From NCBI RefSeq assembly GCF_000308635.1, contig NZ_BAGD01000072.1:1-58048 (forward strand): a stretch of DNA of 58,048 bases, in the 5' to 3' direction. The position numbers and the translations under genes are program-made. Shown in pieces: positions 35,901 through 43,533 of the stretch. Within the stretch, counting starts at the first letter, position 1, and each line of letters opens with the position of its first letter. This DNA comes from Nocardia otitidiscaviarum NBRC 14405. Its GTDB lineage: Bacteria > Actinomycetota > Actinomycetes > Mycobacteriales > Mycobacteriaceae. Below the pieces are notes generated by a model that did not search any database, was not told the DNA's origin, and worked only from the letters and a program-made list of their open reading frames with translations.

Positions 35901-36379
35901 GTTTCGAATCCAAGGTCCGCACCTATCTGCGCAGCCACGAGGACCTGCTCGCCGTGCAGAAGATCCTGCGCAACCGCCCGATCACCTCCGAGGATCTGGA
36001 ACAGCTCGAGGGCGTCTTCCTCGCCAACCGCTTCGGCACCGAGGCCGAGATCGAGGAAGCCAAACAGCTGCACGGGGGTCTCGGACTGTTCCTGCGCAAG
36101 CTCACCGGTCTCGAGCGGGAAGCCGCGTCCGAGGCGTTCGACGAGTTCCAGTCCGGCAAGAACCTGTCGGCGAACCAGTTGCATTTCCTCAATATGCTCG
36201 TCGAGGTCGTTGCCCGGAACGGCATCGTCGAGGTGAAGGATCTGTGGAAGCAGCCATTTCGGGCGTTGGCGCCGACCGGTCCGGAGGAGCTGTTCACCAG
36301 TGCCGAGGTCGCGGACCTTGTCGCGATCGTGAAGAATTTTCGTACGACAGCGGTACCGTCCGGTGTCCAGGCCTCGTAG
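32921..36379 (+). CDS. hsdR: Type I restriction enzyme, motor/nuclease subunit HsdR with DUF4145 head
   Basis: An 1152-residue restriction subunit. Residues 1-130 are a DUF4145 domain (ARRGLELAVDWLFQMDG), residues 150-200 a coiled coil, and residues 205-300 the HSDR_N endonuclease with HVDYVL and VVEAKRT as the D...E-x-K catalytic set. Then come the SF2 translocase motifs: Walker A ATGTGKTRT (about 385-393), DEAH box VIIDEAHRS (about 481), and the helicase C half with DMLDTGLDVP and MIGRGTRLCP. The C-terminus is of EcoEI type. GAGGAGGGG precedes the ATG. All catalytic residues I can identify are intact, so the system looks functional. Confidence 0.94.
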   Translation: MTTASNFAFLRTEWPELFEEAVRAERLAVADPRVACFWARRGLELAVDWLFQMDGSLRRPYRNELAALISEPTLRHVAGAKICAKMDVIRRQGNIAVHRRTPVTAQDAMTAVAELFHVMFWVARTYALDPAHTPADGLGFDQALIPKPVPAEVRRRKQAEIQQMAAEFEAQRQALAETRAKSKEYEEELERLRAEVKAAKAVNAAVADHHDYNEAETRTNLIDMMLKEAGWTLSGANDREYKVTGMPTPSGAGHVDYVLWDDNGKPLGVVEAKRTTKSVEAGKHQAQLYADALEKQHGQRPVIFYTNGYDTEIWDDTFYPSRPVSGFYTKDQLRLLVQRRAGRKTLGSTKINEAIAGRHYQSRAIRRIGTHFEEDKQRQALLVMATGTGKTRTVIALVDQLIRAGWVKRVLFLADRQVLVNQAVNAFKEHLPGVPTVNLLTEKKTDARVYVSTYPTMLNLINELDDKEERRFGPGYFDLVIIDEAHRSVYQKYGAIFDHFDSLLVGLTATPKDEIDRNTYRLFGLEDGVPTDSYDLEQAVAEGYLVPPTAISVPLKFQLHGIRYDDLSESEKDKWDELEWDEDAGVPEEILADDLNRFLFNADTVDKMLQALMATGGRVDDGERLGKTIIFARNQKHAKLIVDRFDALFPEFKGEHTKLITNEVSHAQSLIEQFEKPDSALRIAVSVDMLDTGLDVPAVLNLVFAKLVRSKTKYWQMIGRGTRLCPNLFGPDKDKSTFGVFDLCQNIEYFNQDIAAAEARVQPSMSQRLFNARVDLLAYLDELQQPGRRPAEIGENDPASNLDLRWQVADRLHVEVANMNPQNVEVRHKLRQVEEFSEPTRWEVQFTSGVRVSLAQISGLPTEFKESENSPQAKRFDYLVLRLQLATLTADPSFTTLREQVQEIASYLLDPTLQSITAIKAQYELIEDVAGDSWWEDVTLPMLETMRRRLRGLVKNIRPKSGQNPLYTDFEDELGDITVTEIKGVPGGGKGMARFESKVRTYLRSHEDLLAVQKILRNRPITSEDLEQLEGVFLANRFGTEAEIEEAKQLHGGLGLFLRKLTGLEREAASEAFDEFQSGKNLSANQLHFLNMLVEVVARNGIVEVKDLWKQPFRALAPTGPEELFTSAEVADLVAIVKNFRTTAVPSGVQAS

Positions 36380-36398
36380 CGGGAAGCACATGTTCGTA

Positions 36399-36439
36399 GC
36401 CCCCTGATGGTCCGGAGGCCTGATTGACCATCAGGGGGC
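36399..36439. terminator. Strong bidirectional terminator in the defence island
   Basis: GCCCCCTGATGGTC and GACCATCAGGGGGC form a perfect 14-base stem with a 13-base loop between the convergent hsdR and helicase genes. On the plus strand it is followed by a moderately T-rich stretch. Confidence 0.75.
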
Positions 36440-36468
36440 CTGCCACGTGTCTCTGTTCTCGGTTCTAA

Positions 36469-38418
36469 TCAGTCTTGAACAAACCCGATCCAGATGTAGT
36501 CTCTCGCTCTGGTCAGCGCGACCATCGTCTGCCGGGCGGCGAGTTCCGCGCGGTCGCGCTCGCCGCCGGACAGCCCGTCCAGCGACTTCGATGGTGCCTC
36601 CGTAATGTGGAAGACCGCTGCGAAATCCATGCCCTTGGCGCGATGGACTGTTCCTACCTTGACCACGTCCTGCTGGGTTCCGTCGTAATGCTCGAGCGAG
36701 AGCGTCGGTATTCCCGCGCGGCGTAGCGCGTTTCGGTAGTCCTCGGCGGCCTTGTTCGTCGCGGTGATCACCGCGCAGTCGGAGAGGGGCAGGCCGGACT
36801 CGGTGATAGCTCGTACTAGACGGCTGCTGGCATCCTTGCGCGAGAACGTCTCCGACTTGGCTTTCCCGCCGGGCAGCACCACCTCGGTGTCACGTAGGAC
36901 GAAGCCTGGAGCTCCATCGAGATCATCGACACTGTTGGTGGCGTCGATGTGTTTCGCGTACTCGTGGACGGCCTGTCGGTTGCGGTAGTTGGTGCGCAGA
37001 ACCGCGCCGCGGCCGACTATGGGGATTCCGGCGTCGGAGAGACGCCAGCCGCCCGGGTAGACCTGTTGTTGGCCGTCGCCGACGAGCAGGAGGGGTGAGG
37101 CTGGTGTGCCGCCTGCGATTTGGTGGACCAGTTTCAGCTCCATCAGGGTGAAGTCTTGGACCTCGTCCACCACGACCAGGGCATAGGGATCGTCGAGCGG
37201 GGCTGCGCGGAGTTCCGTGATGGCCGCGTCGATGGCGTCGTTGAAGTCTGCGACTCCGCGGGCGCTCAGGTTCTTCCGGTAGGGTTCGTAAAGGTCGTCC
37301 CATACTGCCTTGCGGCGAGAGTCGTTGAGTAATATGCGGTTCCGGCTAGTACGGTCGATGGCCAGGTACTCGTCCAGGGACGTGATCCCGCGGCCCTTGA
37401 TAACGCGGTGGATCTCGTCCTTCCAGTAGGTCGGACTGGGCTCAATGGGCGTCAGAACTTCCCGGGCATCTCGCCACGCTCGCGCGAAGGCGTTCTCGAC
37501 GGCGGCGTCGTTCAGGGTGACCGTGATTCCTCGTTCCTCGAGAAAACGCATCATCCATGCGTGCAGGCCGATGAACTCGGCCCTCTCCTGGGCGTTCGGG
37601 GCGAGGCGCAGAAAGCCGGAGCGGTGGTACGCCGGCAGAGTCTTCACAAAGCTCGTGAACAACACCCGTCCGGGCTGATGCTTGACCAGTCTGGCCATTC
37701 GATGGAGGGCGACGACGGTCTTTCCGGTGCCGGCCGGTCCGCTGAACCGCGCGGGGCCGTTGAAGTTGCGGTGTACCAGTTCCAGCTGGTTCGGGTCGAG
37801 GAATGTCATCCATTCGCTGAACGGGCGGGCCAATACTTTGGCGCGTTCGACCTCGCGCAGTTCCGAGGTGGCGAACAGACTGTCGGATACGGTCTGCGTA
37901 CCGACCGGGGCACTGTCACTGGAGATCAGTTCGAACCAGGTATTGCGTGCGGATACCGAAAAGGCGATCTGGCGGGCACTCTGCTTCGACAGCTTGGCCC
38001 CGCCGAACAGCTGGCGTGGCATGCTTGTCAGATCGGCAGTGGTGTAGGACGCCTCGGCCGGAGTCTCCACGGCCCGATCCATGAGCAGCATGACTTCGAC
38101 CATGTGGGGGACGTATCTGCTGCGTCCGGCCGTGAGGTTCGCGAACATCTCCTCCGCCCGGGTTCGGATCGCCCGGAGTTCCGAACGGGATGGCACGCTG
38201 TCGGCGAAGACGAGTGCGAAGACACCGCCCGGTCCGACGGCGAAGACTCCCGCGCGGTCGGCGGGTGGGAAGTCGGAAGCCCTGTCCACCAACACATGCC
38301 ACCCGCTGCGCATGAGTGGTACGGAGAGAAAGCGCCGGTGTACGGCCGATAGTGTCGGCAATGCGGCCAACTGCCGATCCACCCACTGACGACGCTGTTC
38401 GAAACCCATGTCGGCCAT
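36469..38418 (-). CDS. UvrD/Rep-like superfamily I helicase with degenerate NERD-like head
   Basis: A 649-residue protein. Residues 20-115 resemble a NERD domain (GWHVLVDR, FAVGPGGVFALVFAD), although the usual catalytic E-x-K is not clear. Helicase motifs follow: Q-motif LDPNQLELV, Walker A GPAGTGKT (about 227-234), Walker B DEVQDF (about 417), LVGDGQQQVY, the RTNYRN segment, VGTVHRAKGMDF and VALTRARDYIW near the end. It should unwind or translocate along DNA. AGGAGG precedes the ATG at 38418. It is 65 bases downstream of the DUF262 gene on the same strand, so the two probably form one operon, convergent with the restriction operon. Confidence 0.88.
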   Translation of the reverse strand: MADMGFEQRRQWVDRQLAALPTLSAVHRRFLSVPLMRSGWHVLVDRASDFPPADRAGVFAVGPGGVFALVFADSVPSRSELRAIRTRAEEMFANLTAGRSRYVPHMVEVMLLMDRAVETPAEASYTTADLTSMPRQLFGGAKLSKQSARQIAFSVSARNTWFELISSDSAPVGTQTVSDSLFATSELREVERAKVLARPFSEWMTFLDPNQLELVHRNFNGPARFSGPAGTGKTVVALHRMARLVKHQPGRVLFTSFVKTLPAYHRSGFLRLAPNAQERAEFIGLHAWMMRFLEERGITVTLNDAAVENAFARAWRDAREVLTPIEPSPTYWKDEIHRVIKGRGITSLDEYLAIDRTSRNRILLNDSRRKAVWDDLYEPYRKNLSARGVADFNDAIDAAITELRAAPLDDPYALVVVDEVQDFTLMELKLVHQIAGGTPASPLLLVGDGQQQVYPGGWRLSDAGIPIVGRGAVLRTNYRNRQAVHEYAKHIDATNSVDDLDGAPGFVLRDTEVVLPGGKAKSETFSRKDASSRLVRAITESGLPLSDCAVITATNKAAEDYRNALRRAGIPTLSLEHYDGTQQDVVKVGTVHRAKGMDFAAVFHITEAPSKSLDGLSGGERDRAELAARQTMVALTRARDYIWIGFVQD

Positions 38419-38483
38419 TGCTGGTCCTCCTGTCGATCGCGCTGGAGTTCTTTGCCCACGCCGTGGGTGGGCGGGGTTCAGGT

Positions 38484-41180
38484 TCAGTCGGTGCCCTTCG
38501 CTCCCCTCTCCCACTCGGCGAAGGTCGTTGCCGTGCCGCGGAGTCGCCAGTCCGTTCGGCCGTTGGTAGGACGGCCCACCACCATCGCGGCGGCGGCCGA
38601 GGGCGCCTTGAACTGATAGTCGCGAGTGAAGACCGCCGTCCGACCATCGCTGCTGACGGTGATCACGCCAGCCTTCTCGAGGTGGATCCGCAGCCCCCTG
38701 TAGCTGTGTTCGCCAGCGGTCCAGCGCGGTCGCACCTGAGATCCCGCTCGGACGGTGAAGTCGCCATCGATGATCTGGGCCGTAGCGAGGAGGCCATCGA
38801 CTCTCATCTCGAATTCAGGCGACGACACGAGGTGGTCGATATCTGTCGTATCGCCCACCTGCCCTTCGGGTTCCATGCGCGGGAGTGCGTGATGACCCCA
38901 GTGCTCCTCCTTGTACCGCTCCATGTGGTCGCCCTGCAGCAGTACCGTCGCGTTTCCCCGTCGCACGCAGAACTCCACCTCGCCCTTACCACCCAGGGCC
39001 TTGGTCCGTTTGAGGAATACCGGCCTGATCGCGGGCGCCACGATGACCTGGCAGATCTTCTTGCCCGACACCGCGGGGAATTCGACTCGCACGGTGGCGG
39101 CGGTGGTCGTGGACAGGTGGTTCTCGATCATCTCGCGCAGTCGCAGCTCGTACTTGTCGAGATCGGGGACATTGATCGAACGCATATCACCCTCCAGCCC
39201 GACTGGGTTGCCGTCATCCTCCACCCCTATGAAGAGTGAGCCGCCATCTGCGTTCAAGAATCCGCATACGGTCCTGACGATGATGTAGCGGCGTTCTGCT
39301 TCGGCCTGATTGGTCCTCAGGTCCAGGAATGCGGACGCCTTGAACTCGACGGTGTGGCTCTCGCCTTCGGCGATGAGTTCCTCGGTTGGCACCTGGTTCG
39401 ACTCGTCCGCGTGGGTGAAGCCGCTGTCCATCGCGGTGGCAATCAGATCGAGCAGGACGGCCTCGCGTTGGGCGATGAAGGTGTCGAAGTCATCATGCAG
39501 CAGAACATCCGGATTGATCAGGTGTGTCGCCACATGTGAACGGAGCGCGGGTGCGTCGACGGCACCCATGGCGGTCAGCTTCGCCAGATAGCTCGAAGGG
39601 GCCGAACCTCCGAGGATATGACGGTTGGTGTAGGCCGACAGGGGAGTCTTGTTGATGACCGAGTCGTAGATGCCGCGATCGAGGCTCTGCTTCGCGCACC
39701 ATGCCTGCGGGAATACATGGTGGATATCGATGGCATCGTCGAAGTAGGTAGCGGCATTGATGGGATTGCCGCTGCACCAATCTCGTGCGCCACCGGCCAG
39801 CAGCAGGGCGTACACGCCCTTGTAGGCAGCGCTGTTTCGGGTTCTGAGTGTACGCAAGCGTCCCGGTGCGAACTGTGCCTCCGCGACCGTTCGAGGTTCG
39901 GCCGATGTGCGTCCGAGAGCCCAATCCACCACGTCGGGGAGGTCACGGGCGAATCGGGTTTCGGTGGTTCCGCTGTAGAGCTCACCGAACACGCCGCACC
40001 AATACCATCGCGCGACCTTCTGCTGAACGTCATACCGGTGCCAAGCCTGCCCGAGCGCCGCGCAGATCGCCGCCAAGGGGATCAGCTGTGCGCCGTACGG
40101 TACGAACTTCACATCGAAGATATTGCGGTGATGGAGGAACTTCGCGGCCATCAGCAGGCCGTTGACAATCTCCTCACTGGACTTCTTGAAATCGTCCAGG
40201 GGCAGTCGCAGCATGTCGACGCGTCGGCAGCCTATTCGAGGCCCGCCCTTCGCGTCGGCGGTACCGGCGGTCTCCCGGCGGCGGTAGGTCGCCAGCAGAG
40301 TCACCGCTTGCAGGAAGTCCGTTTCCGATACCGCTGACAGCACACGGAATTTGCCGTCACTCCACTGCATTCGACATTGATCCCAATGCTCGCGCAGGTT
40401 GAATTCGTCGGCGGCGTAGGTCGCCGTGAGGAGTTCGAAGACGGTGAGGGTGACGCCGCCGGTATTGACCTTCTCGAATACCTGGCAGACCGCTTCCCGT
40501 GGCGTTGTCGCAGGGAGCTCGATCACCGGGACCAGGTACTGCTCGAATCGCTTGATGAACCGCTTATTGAAGCTCTGCCAGACTTCGATCGCCTCCGGTG
40601 CGTAATTGTGCAGCTTGGTGAACTGGTAACCCCAGTCGTCTGCATCGAAAACCTGCGACATGGGAAAGAGGCTCGCCTGACATTCCCCCTCCATGGTTGA
40701 CAGGTCCAGTTCGGTACGCCCGAAGCTGGTTCGGATTGTGCGATCAGCGGGAACGAACCGGAACGCCTCATCCTGGTCGGCGTCATCGTCCAGGGCCAGG
40801 TTGATATCGACGTAGAACCAACCCTGCACCTCACGCCGCCGCTCATCGATCGTCGCCACCGGCCGGCCCAGCATCAGAGCCTGGTAGAGCGACGTAATCC
40901 GCTGCTGCCCGTCCAGTAGCAGCTGTGTCGCGAGGACGTCGCCGACGAGGTCGACTCCCTCGATGGGACGCTGCTTGAAGCGCGTATGCCCGCCGGCCTG
41001 GAGCATCATCAGCGTCCCGACCGGGAAACCCCGTGACACCGAGCCCAGCAGGCTCCGGATATTGTTCTCCGGCCACACCCAACCGCGCTGGAACTCCGGC
41101 AGCTGGATCTGGCCCTCCCTGGCCTGCTCGAGAAGACTGCGCAGGAATGGCTTCTTGATCTCGAAGGCCTCGACACTCAC
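38484..41180 (-). CDS. DUF262 - HNH - AlbA_2 - DUF4357 multidomain defence-type protein
   Basis: An 898-residue protein with four recognisable parts. Residues 10-300 are DUF262 (GmrSD-like/ParB-like), with FQRGWVWP and the nucleotide-binding LLLDGQQRITSLY. Near residue 480 is an HNH-type nuclease core (DIHHVFPQAWC), giving the usual DUF262/HNH pair of type IV restriction proteins. Residues 605-690 are an AlbA_2/Schlafen-type domain (HTVEFKASAFL, GGSLFIGVEDDG). Residues 845-890 are DUF4357 (PSAAAAMVVGRPTNG). The start is GTG at 41180 with AGGGGA upstream. DUF262 proteins cleave modified phage DNA in known cases; the added AlbA_2 and DUF4357 modules are not part of that standard layout. Confidence 0.85.
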   Translation of the reverse strand: MSVEAFEIKKPFLRSLLEQAREGQIQLPEFQRGWVWPENNIRSLLGSVSRGFPVGTLMMLQAGGHTRFKQRPIEGVDLVGDVLATQLLLDGQQRITSLYQALMLGRPVATIDERRREVQGWFYVDINLALDDDADQDEAFRFVPADRTIRTSFGRTELDLSTMEGECQASLFPMSQVFDADDWGYQFTKLHNYAPEAIEVWQSFNKRFIKRFEQYLVPVIELPATTPREAVCQVFEKVNTGGVTLTVFELLTATYAADEFNLREHWDQCRMQWSDGKFRVLSAVSETDFLQAVTLLATYRRRETAGTADAKGGPRIGCRRVDMLRLPLDDFKKSSEEIVNGLLMAAKFLHHRNIFDVKFVPYGAQLIPLAAICAALGQAWHRYDVQQKVARWYWCGVFGELYSGTTETRFARDLPDVVDWALGRTSAEPRTVAEAQFAPGRLRTLRTRNSAAYKGVYALLLAGGARDWCSGNPINAATYFDDAIDIHHVFPQAWCAKQSLDRGIYDSVINKTPLSAYTNRHILGGSAPSSYLAKLTAMGAVDAPALRSHVATHLINPDVLLHDDFDTFIAQREAVLLDLIATAMDSGFTHADESNQVPTEELIAEGESHTVEFKASAFLDLRTNQAEAERRYIIVRTVCGFLNADGGSLFIGVEDDGNPVGLEGDMRSINVPDLDKYELRLREMIENHLSTTTAATVRVEFPAVSGKKICQVIVAPAIRPVFLKRTKALGGKGEVEFCVRRGNATVLLQGDHMERYKEEHWGHHALPRMEPEGQVGDTTDIDHLVSSPEFEMRVDGLLATAQIIDGDFTVRAGSQVRPRWTAGEHSYRGLRIHLEKAGVITVSSDGRTAVFTRDYQFKAPSAAAAMVVGRPTNGRTDWRLRGTATTFAEWERGAKGTD

Positions 41181-41772
41181 CGATAGATCCCCTGGTCGTA
41201 CGCCTGATGCCCCCGTGGCGTCCGGCGGCTCGACCGTAGCAACGACTGTTGCGAGATATCCTGTGGTTCAGGCAATCTGGCGCAGGATGTCATGAACCTC
41301 GAACCGGGACGGAATCGGCATCCGCCATCTCGGTCACATCGAATCGGCGGGATGTGAGTGGACGCGCGATCGTCGAGAACACGTGGTCCGTATCGCAGGG
41401 GGTATCGGCCGATACCGATCACCTGGAGAACGGCCATTCGGGTAAGGCAGCCGGTAGCGGCTCAGGTATGCCGGAAAGAAGCGCGACCGGCGCTCAAGCC
41501 TCGAGAACCGGTGCGAATGCGCGATTCTCCGCACATCAGGCACGGTCGTCGGGCAAGCTGATACGGCCGCTGCGGTCCTGGGCACCAGGAGGGGTTCGAA
41601 GCGCGGCAGCCGTTGCTGAGTTCGATGAAACCGTCCGTCCGGCACTGACTTTGGTGAGGGGTACTGCGGAATTGACCGGGGCTTGGAGCGTATTCGAGTC
41701 GCTGCGACTGATGTGGCCGTTACAGATCGAGTTGGGTGGGGTAGGTGTGCGGCCGCTGCCGGTCGTACCGCG
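41181..41772. other. Intergenic region, no convincing gene
   Basis: Nearly 600 bases between the divergent DUF262 gene and the exonuclease. One plus-strand frame (41249-41776) is open, but its product is low-complexity, unrecognisable, and lacks a ribosome site. It likely carries the promoters in both directions; I see no strong repeat or hairpin. Confidence 0.4.
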
Positions 41773-42750
41773 GTGAGCGTGGCCGGTCTGTCGTTCGCGG
41801 CGCTCGATGTGGAGACCGCGAACTCGGCGCGGGGGAGTGTGTGTGCTATCGGGATCTCCGTTGTACGGGAGGGGACACGGGTTGGTAGTCGTTCGTGGTT
41901 GTGTCGGCCGCCGGGGGCCGTGGACTTCTTTGCGCGGCACAACGTTCGTGTGCACGGGATTTCGGCTCCTATGGTGGCCGGGGAACCGGTCTTCGGTGCG
42001 GTGTTGCCCGAGATAGTGCGGATGGTGGATGGGTTGCCGGTTGTGGCGCACAATGCCGGGTTCGACAGCGGGGCGGTGCGAGAAGCGTGTGGGCACAGCG
42101 GGATCGACGTGCCCGACTGGGACTTTCGGTGTAGCTTGGCGATCGCTCGACGGCATCTGGACTTGGAGAGCTATCGGCTGCCGGATGTCGCTGGGGCGCT
42201 GGGGGTCGAGTTGATCGCGCATCACGACGCGGGGGCGGACGCTGCTGCGGCGGCGGACATCGTGGTGGCGTTGGCGAAGCGAGTGGGAGTGGACAGTCTC
42301 GCGGAGCTCGAGCGGTTGGGGGAGGTGCGGCCCAGGCGGGTTAGGGACGGTTCGGTGCGGCGTCGGCGGCGCTCCGCGTTCCCGCGTGCGGAATTGGTCA
42401 TGCCGGAGGTGCGTGGCGGGGATCCGGGGCATCCGTTGTTCGGACAGGTGGTGGTGTTCACCGGGGAGCTGGCGACCATGAGTCGGCAGGAGGCATGGGA
42501 TGCCATCGCCGCCTGCGGGGCCACACCGGCGCGGAACGTCACCCGGCGGACCACGTGTCTGGTGATCGGGGACGGGTTCGACGGGGTGGATCCCGGCGCG
42601 TTCACCACGGTCAAGGCGCGGCGGGTCGAGGAGCTGCGGGCGAAGGGATTCCAGATCGAGGTGATGGATGAGCGACGGCTGCTCACCTGTCTCGATCCGG
42701 GGCGACACGCGGCCGGGCCGGGTGCGAAACGGGTCGTGGTGATCTCGTAG
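41773..42750 (+). CDS. DEDDh 3'-5' exonuclease with C-terminal BRCT domain
   Basis: A 325-residue nuclease of the DnaQ type. The exonuclease motifs are Exo I ALDVETA, Exo II VVAHNAGFDSGAV and Exo III HHDAGADAAAAADI with the DEDDh His, so all four acidic residues are present. A basic linker (RRVRDGSVRRRRRSAF) leads to a BRCT domain (about 225-310, GQVVVFTGEL and GATPARNVTRRTTCLV). Such proteins act in DNA repair or end processing rather than as the replicative proofreading subunit. The start is a GTG at 41773 or 41779, without a clear ribosome site. It ends 15 bases before the nucleotidyltransferase gene. Confidence 0.85.
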   Translation: MSVAGLSFAALDVETANSARGSVCAIGISVVREGTRVGSRSWLCRPPGAVDFFARHNVRVHGISAPMVAGEPVFGAVLPEIVRMVDGLPVVAHNAGFDSGAVREACGHSGIDVPDWDFRCSLAIARRHLDLESYRLPDVAGALGVELIAHHDAGADAAAAADIVVALAKRVGVDSLAELERLGEVRPRRVRDGSVRRRRRSAFPRAELVMPEVRGGDPGHPLFGQVVVFTGELATMSRQEAWDAIAACGATPARNVTRRTTCLVIGDGFDGVDPGAFTTVKARRVEELRAKGFQIEVMDERRLLTCLDPGRHAAGPGAKRVVVIS

Positions 42751-42765
42751 CAGGATTGGGTGGAT

Positions 42766-43518
42766 ATGAAGTACGACGACGATGGATTTCGCGAGTACGT
42801 GGCCGAGCGGCTCGCCGCACTGCCCAACGTGCTTGCGGTCACGCTCGGCGGATCGCGCGCGCAGGGTACGCACTCACCGGACAGTGACTGGGACTTCGGG
42901 ATCTACTATCGCGGTCCGTTCGATCCTGAGGGTCTGCGCGCGATCGGTTGGGAGGGAGAGGTATTCGATGTCGGTGCGTGGGGCGCCGGTGTGTTCAACG
43001 GTGGTGCGTGGCTGACCATCGACGGTCGGCACGTCGATGTGCTCTACCGCGATCTCGACGTTGTCGAACACGAGTTGAAGGAGGCTGGGGAGGGGCGGTT
43101 CCATTGGGAACCACTGATGTTCCACCTCGCGGGGATCCCGAGCTATCTCGTCGTGGCGGAACTGGCTGTGAACGAGGTCCTTCGCGGAAGCCTGCCCCGG
43201 CCGGAGTTTCCCGACGCGCTGCGGGAGTCGGCACCGAAGCAATGGCGAGAACGAGCGAATCTCACGATGCTGTATGCCAAGAAGGCTTATGTAGCACGTG
43301 GTCAGGTAGCCGAGGTCGCCGGTGCACTGGCGACGGCCGCAATGTACACAGCTCATGCCGTACTCGCCGCCCGTGGTGAATGGGTGCTCAACGAGAAGCG
43401 GTTGCTCGCCAAGGCTGGCCTGCGGGATATGGATCGCATCATCGCGGAGCTCGGTCAGGGGCCGGATTCCTTGGCCCGTGCGGTCGCCGCGACAGAGCGG
43501 TTGTTAGCCGAGCAGTAG
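42766..43518 (+). CDS. Nucleotidyltransferase-domain protein
   Basis: A 250-residue protein of the polymerase-beta-like nucleotidyltransferase superfamily. The signature GGSRAQGTHSPDSDWDF provides the GS loop and the D-x-D metal pair, with a third Asp probably in HVDVLY. The C-terminal half is helical (LTMLYAKKAYVARGQ). Relatives include aminoglycoside nucleotidyltransferases and MNT-type antitoxins. No HEPN toxin gene is adjacent. The ATG at 42766 is used; a GTG six bases earlier is also possible. It probably forms an operon with the exonuclease. Confidence 0.82.
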   Translation: MKYDDDGFREYVAERLAALPNVLAVTLGGSRAQGTHSPDSDWDFGIYYRGPFDPEGLRAIGWEGEVFDVGAWGAGVFNGGAWLTIDGRHVDVLYRDLDVVEHELKEAGEGRFHWEPLMFHLAGIPSYLVVAELAVNEVLRGSLPRPEFPDALRESAPKQWRERANLTMLYAKKAYVARGQVAEVAGALATAAMYTAHAVLAARGEWVLNEKRLLAKAGLRDMDRIIAELGQGPDSLARAVAATERLLAEQ

Positions 43519-43533
43519 GTGCCAGCTCGCGAT

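Noticed and set aside
41249..41776. Possible 175-codon gene between the DUF262 and exonuclease genes
   Set aside because: Low-complexity product, no ribosome site, no hydrophobic pattern, and the end overlaps the exonuclease start.
42766..43518. HEPN/MNT toxin-antitoxin pair
   Set aside because: The nucleotidyltransferase has the right signature, but no HEPN-type gene lies on either side.
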